Below, in pieces: positions 1-49,132 of a stretch of DNA of 64,000 bases. The DNA lies in assembly GCA_037975125.1 (NCBI GenBank), contig CM075853.1, positions 72,890,109 to 72,954,108 of the forward strand. The letters are read 5' to 3'. Every line of letters starts with the position of its first letter. Position 1 is the first letter of the stretch. The notes below the pieces were generated by a model. It was given only the letters and a program-made list of their open reading frames with translations. It did not search any database and was not told the DNA's origin. Position numbers and translations under genes: made by a program. This DNA comes from Latrodectus hesperus (taxonomy: Eukaryota > Arthropoda > Arachnida > Araneae > Theridiidae).

Positions 1-185
1 TGAATATATTTAAATCCCTTACATGCAATTTTTTCATTTACTATAGTATTATTCATATTTTTTTGCATTATTAACTTATAGTTTAATTTTTATAGTCATT
101 ACTAGCCAAAGCGTTCTATATACATTTGACATAAGAAATTACAACAGAAGCTTATTCAAAATATAAAACTTCCATTTTAAATTTA

Positions 186-22631
<22,446 letters not shown>

Positions 22632-23208
22632 CTTTGGAAATATTTTTCTATTTGCTTGAAAGCTATGGCAAATTAGAAAGATCCTATACAGCAATTTACC
22701 TTTCCTAAACAATAATACAATGTATTCTTCATTTCCCGCGTAATCACAGTTTTTTTTATGCCACTTTTTTAAAATAAATTTTATTAATTATTAGTTAATT
22801 TTCTAAAATTATTTAATCATGAAACAAATATAGTATTTTCAAAATATTTATTATATAAAAGTGTCTTGATCATTTTGTACTTCGAAATTCAAACTTTCAA
22901 TGCCTAGCAAAATATTTTACATGGATTTAAAATTAATTTTAAAATTATATCAATAGTAAGTTTGGAAAACAATTTTTTCTTTAATTAAATGGATTAAATT
23001 ATTAATAAAAAAAGTTTTTAGGGTAATATTTAAAAAATTAATTCAATCAAATTTCAAAAAAACTGTTTCGTTAAAAACCATTTCCTGTAAAGATATTGCT
23101 CATAATTCGAATGGCAACACGTAAATCTTTCTTGTTAAACAAGTGAGCATCGTTTTTTCAACGCTTTCTGGTTCATAAGATCGTGTATAGAAAAGTGGAA
23201 ACGGCGAC
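22632..23208. promoter_or_regulatory. Shared divergent promoter region of MCM6 and ANP32
   Basis: Only 577 bp separate the two start codons, which point away from each other. It must hold both 5' UTRs and core promoters. Base composition becomes more mixed near the ANP32 start. No TATA box is convincingly placed for either gene. Confidence 0.7.
22732..22739 (+). promoter_or_regulatory. Putative E2F site
   Basis: TTTCCCGC, followed by G, matches the E2F consensus (TTTSSCGC). It lies about 100 bp upstream of the MCM6 start codon. MCM genes are well-known E2F targets in animals, so this is a plausible S-phase control element. Confidence 0.6.
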
Positions 23209-37752
<14,544 letters not shown>

Positions 37753-39350
37753 TAACAAACACTTTTCAACAAAATGTCATCTTTCATCCTAACATGTAGA
37801 GTGATAATATGTACAGCGTACTTTATATCATTCATCTTTTATGTTTTGCTATTCTCAGCCAGCATATCCTGGAATGCAAAACATAAAAGCAACAATGACT
37901 GAGACCAAAAGATGGAAATGGGTTGCACTCAGTGCAGTCCATTTTGGAGTTGTGCCTCTTAGTCTTAACCCACAAGCCTTGTCAGGATCCCTTCGTAATC
38001 ACTGCACAAATAATTGCAGATTTCAATAGTAGTTTTGTAATATAATTCTTTTTTAATTGCATTTGTAATATATCATTGATTTGGTGTGATCTGTGTGAAA
38101 TTATATATAAAATTGTGATTTATACTCATGTATAACAAGAACTATTTATTTTTGACAGATTTAGGTGTATCTATTTCCATAGCCCTAACTTATATTCTTC
38201 TGGCCTTCAAAATATTGGCTATTTTTTCTGTAAAACTATTTTTTATGCTGCTTCTTACAATCTTCAAAGTAACCTAATGTTCTAAATTCCATGTAAAATA
38301 AAAATTCCTATATGCTGGCCTTATCATAGAAGCCGGTTCCTGGTTTGGTTTTTGGTTTACTAATGATACTGTTGTGTCATCGCTTTTAAGTTCATTACTT
38401 CTGCTATCACTTATCATTTCAGAATTACTGACCCTTTGAGAAAGCTTGTATATCACAATTGTTAATAAAAATGAATAAAACTTTTTATAGAAAATTGTGT
38501 AAAGAATTTCTTTCAGTGAAACAGCCCAATTAATATCTTTTAATTATTCACCATTGTGGCTCAATCAAAAAAATTACTGTATTTTTTAAAAATATAGTTA
38601 AAACCATTTGAAATCTTACATTAAAACTGTGTTTTTAGATGCTCATTTTAACCATGTGTTTATCAATGCATGTTATTAACTTGATTATTGAAAATAGATC
38701 TGCATATACTATTTTGAGTTATGAAAATGGTTGTCTTTGTGGAAAAAGCAAACTCAAAAGGTGGTCTTTAATACTAAGTTCAAGGTTCATACAACTCCAT
38801 GATTCCAAAAATATTTTTTAAAAGCCCTTAAAACTTCTGGAGTTTGAATATCTTGAAAATCATTAATTATTCCTGGAATTTTTACTTACCTTAATGCATT
38901 TATTTTTGTTAGAAAATATTATAATTTTTTGAGTTTTTTGTTTTAATATTTTAAAATTTTCAATGAAATTGTCTGAAAACCTAATTGACTATTAGCTCTT
39001 AATGTTACCACTAAATGGCAGCATGATCAATATAAGATTGTTGTATTATTAATTGTTTAAGAATCTAGTTCAACCACAATAATTTCATAATCCTGTTTAA
39101 TAGTATTTAGATTTGTATGTGTGAAATGGAGTAATCGCCATACAAGATGGTCAGGTTGTGCAATCATACAGGCAATTTTAACTGATTCTGTTTGTATTTG
39201 CTTATGTTTTCTTTATATTCTATAAACTTCTCTAAATATTGTAAAAAAAAAATTATGTTAATATGCTTTTTATATCTTCCCTGGTGAAAATTGCATTATA
39301 ATTTCATTAAATCAGGGTGAATTTCTTTATCAATGAAATAAATGATTTAA
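37753..39350. other. ANP32 3' UTR and following intergenic DNA
   Basis: Directly follows the ANP32 stop. AATAAA signals occur near 38297 and 38464-38479 and could end the transcript. Nothing else supportable was seen. Confidence 0.5.
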
Positions 39351-39359
39351 TATGCCTGA

Positions 39360-40114
39360 AGAGGAAAGTGTCTTTTCACTGACCAGTGAACTTTGGAAAA
39401 TCCATACAAAGATTGGCTTTTGCATGGTTCAGAAAAAATGCCCATAGCCTATCATGCTAGAAAGATTTCTCTATATCAAATATAAGTGAATCAGAGAAAA
39501 AAATCGTGCATTTTTTAGAGCGGACTGTATCTGCCAAAAAATCTACTCATTCAAAAGATTTTTTCATTACTGTTGTTCCTGTTAAAGAAAGTAAACCCAA
39601 AGCATGTTCTGATATTTTAGATTCATTTGTTATTTTTAAAAGAAAATTTAAAGGTTGAAATTTTATGGGATGCATTAAAGATTTAAATAGTTAATTCAGC
39701 TACAGTTCTTGTAGCAATATAATTTGTCTCTTTCAAGTCATGTTTCCAAACAGTGCTATTGCAAAGGAACTTAGTTCTGCTACGAAAAAATGTGCTTAAC
39801 AGTTTTTGGAATTCTACCTTATTTTTCGAACTCATTGAAAATAAAAGTTAAGAATGCTAATAATTATGTGCTTCTCTTTGATGAGAGCTTAATCATCAGC
39901 AAAATCTTGTATATGTAAATAACTAAGAAATTAGAAAATCTATTGAGTCTTAAGAAATAGAAAAGCCTTATTTTTCCAACTCATTGAAAATAAAAGTTAA
40001 GAATGCTAATAATTATGTGCTTCTCTTTGATGAGAGCTTAATCATCAGCAAAATCTTGTATATGTAAATAACTAAGAAATTAGAAAATCTATTGAGTCTT
40101 AAGAAACAAAAAGC
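39360..40114 (+). pseudogene. Degenerate hAT-type (FDESL family) transposase remnant
   Basis: Broken plus-strand frames carry text such as FCMVQKKCP, RFLYIKYK and FGILPYFSNSLKIKVKNAN followed by YVLLFDESL. The ...PYF...VLLFDESL pattern recalls a hAT-derived family in which S-F-D-E-S-L-N marks the start of the catalytic domain. Many stops interrupt it. Its last part is duplicated in tandem. Family assignment is from recall. Confidence 0.45.
39817..40114. repeat. Two-copy 149-bp tandem duplication
   Basis: Units begin CCTTATTTTTCGAACTCATT at 39817 and CCTTATTTTTCCAACTCATT at 39966, and stay nearly identical to about 40114. It includes the FDESL coding remnant. Confidence 0.9.
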
Positions 40115-40583
40115 CTGGAATACAGATATATAGTTTTAAAAGTGCTTTTATTAAGTAAAAATTTGGAAAAAAGTCATCATGGAAATTATCTAATAGTTGT
40201 ATTGAGTAAATATTTATATTTAAAAAGAGACTGTTATATACACATCTTGAAATACTAAATAAATTAATAGATTGGAGTCTGTTAAAAATGTTTATAAAAA
40301 AACTCTTATAATTACTTTAATGTTATACAATGTATAATCCAGTAATATAAAAAGTAGTGATTATTTAAATTAAAAAAAAATTTCTTATAGCTGTAAATTC
40401 ATTGAAAGATTTTAAAGTAATAATTAATTTTTGCTATTTTTATTATTTACAATTATAATTGCATATATATAATTATATGCATATTTGGTTAGGAACAATT
40501 TTTAAAGTAATATAAAAAGTTTAACATGAATGTCAATACCTCCTGGAAATTTTTGATTTGATTCTTGTGAGTCTGAATCAAAT

Positions 40584-40619
40584 CAAATTTACAGGCTTTG
40601 TATAAAGCCTGTAAATTTG
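40584..40619. repeat. Perfect 16-bp inverted repeat, 4-bp loop
   Basis: CAAATTTACAGGCTTT and its reverse complement flank GTAT. It could form a short hairpin; no T-run or gene context suggests a function. Confidence 0.8.
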
Positions 40620-40751
40620 TGCAAAAAAGTTATGTCAGTGAGCCAATTGCAAAGTATTTATTGAGCTTTTCGTTAAACGTGACAAAATTCATGAAAATAT
40701 TCTGCTGCTTCATTGATAGGTAGTCTTCACCAATTTCCCAGCTTTGTATGC

Positions 40752-41001
40752 TAAAACTAAATTCCATGGCACGACAGCCCCACATAGGCTGTCGTGCCAT
40801 GGAATTTAGAAACTAAAACCCATAACTGTTTTCTTGACAGAGGACTCTGGAGTGCGAAGCATATGTCCCGGTTAGGTGGTCAGCTTAGCGTAAGATTCCC
40901 AGTGTTTAGTTCCCAAGCATGCTTGGTACTCATTTAATCAACCCACTGAAAGGCTGAGTCAACCTTGCCTAGCCCGAGGATCGAACCTCGGACCTGTGTC
41001 A
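40752..41001 (-). mobile_element. tRNA-related SINE (250 bp) with 12-bp target-site duplication
   Basis: Flanked by the perfect direct repeat AGCTTTGTATGC (40740-40751 and 41002-41013). On the minus strand, near its 5' end, GAGGTTCGATCCTCGG matches an RNA polymerase III B box (GGTTCGANTCC). No A box precedes it, so the head is probably 5'-truncated. The 3' end carries a perfect 22-bp inverted repeat. Diverged relatives in the same orientation lie at about 6195, 10590 and 21578. Confidence 0.8.
40758..40808. repeat. 22-bp perfect inverted repeat at the SINE 3' end
   Basis: Arms 40758-40779 and 40787-40808 (TAAATTCCATGGCACGACAG plus two bases, and its complement) around a 7-base loop. Confidence 0.9.
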
Positions 41002-41089
41002 AGCTTTGTATGCATCACAATATAATTTTTCAAGAATATACTTTTAAGTCACAGTGAATGTTGCTTGAATCTTCATTTGTGTGAGAATG

Positions 41090-41210
41090 CTTTCTTTCCA
41101 CGAGTATTTTCAGGCTTCGTAACGAAATGGATGGAGTGATGTCTGGACTGTATGCAGGTTGGTGGCTTTTCAAAATAAATTAATGACGAAAAAGATGGGC
41201 TTGTGCATTT
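41090..41210 (-). pseudogene. Possible mariner-type transposase fragment
   Basis: In one minus frame, QPAYSPDITPS resembles the mariner H-x-P-Y-S-P-D-L-x-P motif around the last catalytic aspartate. Only this short match is visible and the surroundings are frameshifted. Confidence 0.35.
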
Positions 41211-42379
41211 CCTTCGCTTATAGTCTTTTGCTGTACTTGATCTCATTAAAATTTTCTCGCCTTACAAGAGAATCTTGTATTACTAGAACATCTGGCATCT
41301 GATATGCCCTTATATCTCCGTTAAAACCTGTGACAATTATTGGAACAGTTTCCAACCACTGTCTTGTCTAACTTAATCGCCATGATTCGTCCTATTGATC
41401 ATTGCCTTTTGATTTGCACTGTCTCTCAAAATATCGCCTATCTACTCTTCATTTAGCAGATGAGACTGTGTACCCAGCTCTGTCAACTTATGATGTATGT
41501 TGCATTGCTAAACTAAAAATTTTATGTTCGAAAAAAATTTTTTAACAAATAATAACCTGAAAAGTAGATTTTACGCAACAAAAGAAATTCTCCAGGTGGT
41601 TACATACTATAAAGTTAAAGCGTTTAGTTTCATTCTTAATGATGTTGAGCACTCTCTAACTTACAGTAACATAAAAAAATTACTTTTCAGATAAACCAAG
41701 ATATCAACTTCTTTGTCTCATTTAAATTATTGAAAATAAAATAATTTTTTATTATAAAATCAGTGATAGAATGTCCACGTGTTTGTTAATTTTCTTTATG
41801 TTGATAAATTTAAGATATTTTGTGAGAGTTCCAAGCATTACCAAATTTTCCGAAATATTTGTAAATAACAAATTTGTTGGACCAAAAATATTAGCAAATA
41901 ACATCGCGAGCGAAATTATTTAAAAAGTGACGCAGTAGTCAGTGATTTTCCTGCAAAGAAAATGCATTTCACGATAGAGATGTACTTTCTTAAATAAGTG
42001 ATTAAAGAATTAGGAATTTTCATATTTATATGGAGTGATTATAATTAAGATGACCATATAGTATCCATTCTGCTTATCGGAATTTGGATAAGTACGTTCG
42101 ATAGATCATCGGAAAAAGTTTTCTAGAATAAAATTTTAAAAAAAATTTCGACTCATTGGAATTTGTCATGTCTAAAAAGGAACAAAAAGTGCGTCAGAAT
42201 CATTAAAATTCAATTGGAAAATGTGCTCTGTAATTACATCAATTACATGTTCAGCTCATCATAGCGTGTTCAATGGTAGTGGGAAGAAAATAGTTTCCAC
42301 TGAAAGCAATTTCAGAGCTGCGGAGATTTAAGGTAGGTGAAGCAGGAGGCCAGGCATTCACACAGAAGAGTCTCACCCA

Positions 42380-42620
42380 CGTTAGCACGAAGCAGTTTTT
42401 GACTTATAGGAAGTTTATTTTACCTCAAGACGTCTTTAAGTACGATAATATTAAATCCATACCATGCACTCCGAATGTAGTGATTATTTGCTGCAGGACA
42501 AGGTGATGAAGCACTCCATATACGGCAATTTTGATTATTCACAGTTCCAGCTAAAGTAAAGTGCATCTGATAATAGAATTTCACAAGGCTATACGTCGTC
42601 AACAGCCACCGTCTCCAAAA
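42380..42620 (-). pseudogene. DDE transposase fragment (mariner/Tc-related)
   Basis: The 60-codon frame 42602-42420 includes MHFTLAGTVNNQNCRIWSAS. This recalls the HFxLxGxVNxQNxRxWxxxNP block common in insect and spider DDE transposases. The flanking sequence is degraded with stops. Confidence 0.5.
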
Positions 42621-42779
42621 ATCAGCGAGAAAATTAAAGCCTTGTGTTGCAGTATTGAAACGTGTGAATCTTATAAGAGTATAATTTAAATATCAATATT
42701 TTTTTAATTATCGCGAACTCACGCGTGCTAAATAACTCGAATTGAAGGCCCCTTAGGGAGTTTACTTTCTTTCAGTAAA

Positions 42780-44370
42780 TACGAGTGTCACAGCCATCTT
42801 TATCCTTTTATTCCTACACCTCTTGTTTTCTACTTTTTCTAATCTTTCCTTTTCTTTGACGTCGTCGAGATCAAATCTTCCGGCTTGTGTTTTGCTTTAC
42901 TATTCAATGGATTCTACCTTGTATCTTCGTCTATCTTCTATCCCATATATTGGGCGTGTATGGTTCTTGTAAGGGGGGAATTGTCATCACGAGGTCTCTG
43001 CATTCCCTTTGGCCTAGAATCCTCTGTAGACGAGTAGCTGGAGTGAGCCTGCTCTCACTCAATCGGCTGGTGCTATATTAGGAATATTTTCTCCCCTGCA
43101 TTGTGCTGTAGGGCTAGTCCTGCATTTTGGGTTTGGCGGACATGTTCACTAGATCCTCATTCCAACATGTACTATATCTTGATGGTACCCTTAAGGTGAG
43201 TGCCGGAATTTTCGCCAGAGCCTGTTAATGCCTTCCCTTGTTGGCCTCTATGATGGACGGAAGCCCATCGGGATGAACAAATTTCTTTCTCATGGGTCCA
43301 AAAAATTTAAGCCTCGGCGAAGGCCTTAACTCGTCACAATTTGCTAGAAAATTTTGGAATGTTTACCCTAAGTTCATATCAATATAGAATAATGAGGACA
43401 TGTTTATACAAATGTCACTTTTCAGAATTCTCAAACAAATTAAAGCTGTTGCTGGAGAATTTAATAACATAAAAAAAAGTTAAGATCTGTAAATTACTAA
43501 TAGAGAGCGCATCAGTTTAACAACTGAAGTTCCTTTTATCTTTAAAAGCTTTTGGAGAAATCCCCATCATAGTTTCAAGTCATTATCACTTAATCAATGG
43601 CGTAGTGTAATTTCAGAGATAGAATTTTTATCAGTATCTGAAACTGAGATATAGGAAAAACTAAAAGACCAAGAGTTTGCAATATCCATCGAATCCCCAT
43701 CTATCGTAGTAAAGAAATTTTCCTTACAAAAATGTAATATTAACTTTTGACTGTCAGTCTCCCCCAATTTATAAAAGCAAGTTATATGTGACTGTCTTAT
43801 CAGACCTTATATTCCAAATCCAATATGATGCTTTAATTGTAATAGATTTGGATATAAATATACTCAATGCTCAAATCTGTAACACCAGGAATCTGACTGA
43901 AAATATAAGGCGTTTTGTATAAACTATAAAGGAAATCATAATGCATCTTCTAAAACCCACACACATTAGCTATATGAAAAAAAAAATTCAAGGGATAAAA
44001 ACAACGAAAAAAACCTTATCAAGAATCTAGAAAGCAGCTTCAAAATATCACAAATCTCTTTAAAAAGCTGTATGCACATTTACTCAAAAAAACAATATCA
44101 ACCCCTGCGCATGTTGACATATCATAAATTACAATTCTTAAACCTGAGACACAAAGCAAACCTGTGTGATATAAAACTACCTACAACATAAAATTTTATA
44201 AAGCCACAAAAAACAAGCAACTCTGATACCAGAAAAAGGCTTAAGATTAAACATCAATCAAAATGCAATTACTTTTAAAGCTATCATTCCAGTAAACAGC
44301 CATAACGACATGAATACTGATGTCGATAACTCTAAGATGATTGAGAAGAATAAATCACACGTCATCGTAA
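42780..44370 (+). pseudogene. 5' part of a jockey-type LINE: UTR and decayed ORF1 (Gag-like)
   Basis: From about 43250 broken frames encode an ORF1-type protein. CNRFGYKYTQCSN fits a damaged CCHC knuckle, followed by a second cysteine-rich stretch (FCINYKGNHNASSKTH), the usual jockey ORF1 pattern C-x-x-C-K-G-x-H. It is littered with stops. About 0.4 kb of more GC-balanced sequence before it may be LINE 5' UTR. The EN-to-RNase H remnant at 46560 may be the rest of the same insertion. Confidence 0.5.
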
Positions 44371-44442
44371 AAAGAACCCTTCATAATGGTGATCCTCTTT
44401 TCTTTGAATTCCAATGGTTTCCGCACACATATATCTGATGTA

Positions 44443-45001
44443 AAATTCTCGAGAATAAACTCAACAAATCATCTTTCGTTTAATGTATTGATTTGTCTTA
44501 GAAGGAAAGTAAATTACGAAAATATTAAAAAAAAATGTTTGTTATGTTTTCTAGTACAGTTTCGCACTGAGAAAAATAAAAATATTTGTAAAAATAATAA
44601 AAGTAATGAATTAATATTTAATTAAAAAAATATCAATATATATTTTTTAAGATTGTCAGAGTAAATATTCACATTTCCATGTTTCCATAAATTTTTAAAT
44701 TTATACTAAGAAAGAAAGAAAAAAAATATCTTCTCAACATTCAGTTTTGAAGTTATTCTAAATTGGTCATTTATGCAAAATTATCCTCTTTTCTTGGAAA
44801 ACATTTTATTTCCGTAATTAGTAGTAGAAATAAACTTTTAATTATTTTAAGAAATATCTGATAAAATAACTTTCTAAATTAGCTGAAAATTTTCAGAACT
44901 CTGGAAGTCTTTCAGAATTCCCGGGAATATTTTAAATTCCTAAGTGAAGAAATCGGGTTTATTCCCGAAAGTAAACCCGGTTTTCTTCCTGCTTTACAAC
45001 A
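44443..45001 (+). repeat. Inverted-pair repeat, copy A
   Basis: Aligns over ~550 bp with the reverse complement of 48258-48791. Shared blocks include AATCATCTTTCGTTTAATG, TTTTGAAGTTATTCTAAATTG and the end CTTTACAAC. Ends contain TTTATTCCC/GGGAATAAA motifs in opposite orientations, as in a TIR element. Estimated identity is 75-80% by eye. Confidence 0.6.
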
Positions 45002-45739
45002 TTACAATCATCTGACATTGTAGACATAATAGATTCGTACTATCTTGTTTGCCGTACGTTCCAAAAAACCAATTTTAAATCTTATACCGCTTGGAAAATA
45101 CAAGATTTCATGCCTTATCGAAAGGACATACTTGATAATGCTGTATCTGGAAGGGTGTGTGTTTTTGCTTCGAATAAGTATCCCCACACAGTATTTCCCT
45201 TGCGTAGTTCGCTATAGGTTGAAGAAATTAAAATTCCTATTGATTTTCTAATTACTGTCTGAAACATTCATTTACCACATCGTAATGTCATCTTCATCTC
45301 CCAAGACGACTAATATATATACATATATATCCTATACTTTTATCTGTATAATCAAAAATAAATATGGTGGTTACACGTACTGACCTCAATAAAAGCTTTC
45401 TAAGACCTTAAATCTCAATCAAAAAATGTTTACATTATTGTGTCTTTATTTTTAAACTTAATTTGGCTGAGCAATATATACTAGAATTGTTAACAAAAAT
45501 TACTATAATTCCAAATGTTTTTAAAATTTAATATTGAATTTATTTTATTAAAAATCTATTACACCTATATAATCTCAGCAACATAAAATATGTAACAAAA
45601 CTACTATTTCAGTTATATATATTAAACACAAGAATCAATTTTTTCAATAATATTAAATACAGTATATTTAAATGCAGAAAATTTTCTTCTGTGTATTTTA
45701 TCTAAACTAATTTAAAGATATATTTAGCTATGAAACAAT

Positions 45740-46042
45740 AACATTTAGAATTCAAACCGGGTTTGTCCCTTGACCTCTCGTGTGACAGACGTACCCGGAC
45801 TGTTCTCTCAAGACTTGCTATCGGTCATATTAAGTGCCTCACTTTCAACGAGGGCAGGAAAACTTTCGTCACCTGCACCAAGTGCCAAAATCATCAGGCT
45901 TCTCCTGAGCATCTTTTGGATTGCATGAGTCTCTCTAGGGAGGATCTATTTAGCAATCCTCTTTTAGTCTTCGACTTCCTTACAGTCAACGAACTCGTGG
46001 ATCTAGTCTGACTCCGTCAGACATGGAGGATAAGCAACAACA
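45740..46042 (+). pseudogene. 3' end of a LINE (5'-truncated copy) with (ACA)n tail
   Basis: The frame 45763-46011 reads RTRTVLSRLAIGHIKCLTF, CTKCQNHQASPEHLLDCM and LVFDFLTVNELVDLV, the C-terminal tail of an arthropod jockey-type RT protein with its C-x-x-C-x-x-x-x-x-S-P-x-H-x-L-x-x-C motif. It ends in CAACAACAACAACA. Flanks AGAATTCAA and AGAATTTCAA may be a damaged target duplication. Confidence 0.65.
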
Positions 46043-46559
46043 ACAACAGAATTTCAATTAATTTCCTTATAAAAAAATCTGTTTAGTATTAATACAAATT
46101 ATAATCTCTCTCAGATTTTTCAAATATTTTGTAAAACATGACTTATTTCCTTGGATAGAAAATTTTTTATACTTGTCAAATTAAAATATGTCTTTTAAAG
46201 CCCACAGATCTTTATAATTTCATAAAATTTTATAAAAATTAATTTAGTTAATTTTCACAAAAAAATTTTCTTTATTTTTTATTTAAAACAAATTTTATTT
46301 TTTTATTTTAAATAAATAAAATAAAAAATAAATTTTATTATTTTCTTTATTTTATCATCATTAATAAATAATTTTATAATAAGGTAATATTTAATATTCA
46401 AAAATTAATTTAATGACCTTTGCGAAGAATTTTCATGAATTAATCTTCATCAAAAAATATTGATAAAAGTTCATCGTAAACATTATTTCGAAGGGAGAAA
46501 AAAAAGGAAAAGGTAAATAATTTGCTTTATCGCCGGTGCCCTGCCAGATATTTCTAACT

Positions 46560-48255
46560 TTCTGAAAAACTTTAAAGTTCTCTCGGAACGCCTATTTTGC
46601 GACGTTTTCTGACGTCAATTGTTCGCCGAAATTTTTCCGGCGAATTCTTCCAAGTTTGCCCTTGGTGTTTAAGTTGTTAAATCAACTTTCTGTTCCTTAT
46701 GTTTTAATTGGTGATTTTGATGGTCATAGTACTCTGTGGGAAAGTGCTAATACTCTCGTGGTCGGCAGACTGAGCAGCTGATTAATGATCACTGTCTTTG
46801 TCTGCGAAAAATGATTAAAAAACTTATTTTCATGCCCTTACGAATACGCTTCATTTCCTAGATTTGGCTATTTACTCTGCCATTTTATTACCTCACTTGT
46901 GCATGACCACCGAAAATAATTTGCATGACAGTGGTCATTTTCCTGTAATTTTTACTCTTACTGATACACCTTGTAATGTGTTACGACCTGCCACTTTTAA
47001 ATATCAAAAAGCAGACTGGTATTCTTTTGCTGAACTGGCTGTTATTACATGATGCTGTTCATGTTGATGATGGCATTACATGATGGATGAAATGATCACT
47101 AACATTTATTTTAATGATGTTGTGATTAAAGTCTCAAAACTATTATGGAAGCTGCTAAAATATCCATCCCAAAATATTCCTCTCGCCCTCGAAATCTGCG
47201 GAAGCCTTGGTGAAATGAAACATGTACAATGCATATTGTAAACAAAAAAAGTTTTGGAGTATCTTTCAAACATCCTCTTACTAATAATCTATCCTCTAAA
47301 TCCCGCAAAATTCGTCATCAAAATTAAAGGAACTCTTAGATATGTTATATCGTCCATCACTTCTGAACCAGCCACTAAAATCTGCTAGCGTTAACTCTAA
47401 ATTAAAGAGACTTTTTAACGCTCACTTTTCTTGCAATCTTTCTTTTTGTGCCAGGATTCAACCTTTTTTGGATGAGACTGATCTTCATTTAACACCAGTT
47501 GAAATCGCTGACTATAACAGTATTTTCCCATGGGGTTTTCCTCAAATACGCTGTTTCAACAACTTAGCTCTGCTTAGCAAAGAACATACTGCTTCTATTA
47601 TTTGGAAGCAAATTTATAACCTTCATCAGAATCAATTCCATAATTACTACCCCATTTTTACTGATGGATCAAAAACAAAAGGACGTGTCGGCTGTGGTAT
47701 AATTTATGGCACTACTATGTGTAGTTGTTGTCTTCCTTCTGTGTGTTTTATTTATACACTGAGTCGCCAATTTGAAACCTCTTAATATAATTAAGTGCTT
47801 TCGCTGCCGCAAATTCTGCAATTACACTGATAGTAAGAGCTTTGTGAATGCAGCTTAATTGCCCTCAGCATTTCCATCTTGTGGTTAATAAAACCGTTGC
47901 TTTGCTAAATGAAATGTATCATAATGGTTTTGAAATTTTGTTTTGTTGGATACCAAGTCATGTCAGTATTACCGGCAAAGAACAAGCAGATTTCCCTGAT
48001 TAGGAAGGCAAAAACCCTATAAACCCAGGAATTCCTTATGCCAACGTTAGCATTCAATTCCATTTGTCAGAATTCTTGGAATTAACAAGTAACAAACAGG
48101 CTTTTCTGTATTAAACCTCTCCTTCGGAATTGGACTAGTATCTCATATAGGCGTTCTGACGTCCTTTTATCTCGACTACGGATCGGTCACACTCGTTTGA
48201 CGCCTAATTATATTTTATTTAAGGAATCTGTATTTCTTTGTTCGAGATAGCGTTG
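46560..48255 (+). pseudogene. Jockey-type LINE: endonuclease and RNase H remnants with RT deleted
   Basis: Around 46690 PYVLIGDFDGHSTLWES matches the AP-endonuclease GDFNAHxxxWG block; LDLAIYSAILLP and NLHDSGHFPVIF follow as its C-terminal end. A short pre-RT stretch (about 47140-47300) leads straight to RNase H text: YPIFTDGSKTKGRVGCGI near 47660 and a later YTDSK. The RT palm is absent, so a large internal deletion has occurred. Several stops and frameshifts are present. The tail reads RLRIGHTRLTPNYILFKE in pieces near 48170-48230. Confidence 0.6.
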
Positions 48256-48257
48256 TA

Positions 48258-48875
48258 AAGGAGGGGAAAAACAAGGTTTATTTCAGGGAATAAACCCTTC
48301 AGAATTTTAAATTTTCCCAGGAATTTTCAAAGAACTCAAGAGTTTTGATATTTTTGAAATTTCTTCTATCAGACATTTTTTTTAAAATAACTAAAAGTCT
48401 ACTTATTTTATTTTATTATTTCTACTGCTAATCACTGTACTAGAAAGTTTTCCAGGAAAAAATAAAATAGTTTTGCGTTAATGAACAATTTAGAATAACT
48501 TCAAAAGGTATTGTTGAGGAATTTTTTTTTCTTTCTCTGTACGAATTTATGAAGACGGAAATGTCAATATTTATTCTGACAGTGCTGTGAAATATATCTT
48601 TATAAAATATTAATTCCTTATTTTTATTATTTTAAGAAGTATTTACTTCTCAGTAAGAAACTAATTAATTTTCGTACTAAAAGACATAACACACATTTTT
48701 TGCATATTTACGTAGTTTACTTCACTTCTCTTAACATATATACAAGGCAAAACAATCCATTAAACGAAAGATGATTGGTTAAGTTTATTCCATCAAAATT
48801 CCTCAAAACTTCAGGTTTATTCCCAAAATTCCGAGTAAATTTCCGTGGTTCAAAATTTCCTGTAATCTTACGTCT
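48258..48875 (-). repeat. Inverted-pair repeat, copy B
   Basis: Reverse-complement partner of 44443-45001, extending about 80 bp farther at its upstream end. It abuts the LINE remnant ending near 48255. Confidence 0.6.
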
Positions 48876-49132
48876 CTAGTTTGAGTTGTAAAATAGTTTT
48901 GAATGTATGCTATATCTTAATTGAATGTCCTAATTTTAACCACCTTCATCTTACTTTTTTTCACTGAACTTAAATTTACTAGACTTGATCGGGGAAACAC
49001 CCCTTCCAAATCTCTTTGCTTCCTTAAGGGCTATTTGAGTTTTTGTATTTTTAAATAATCATCAAATCTAATTTTACTGCAATAAATCTGTGTTTTACCA
49101 ATTTTATAATGGACACTTTACATCTTTTATTC

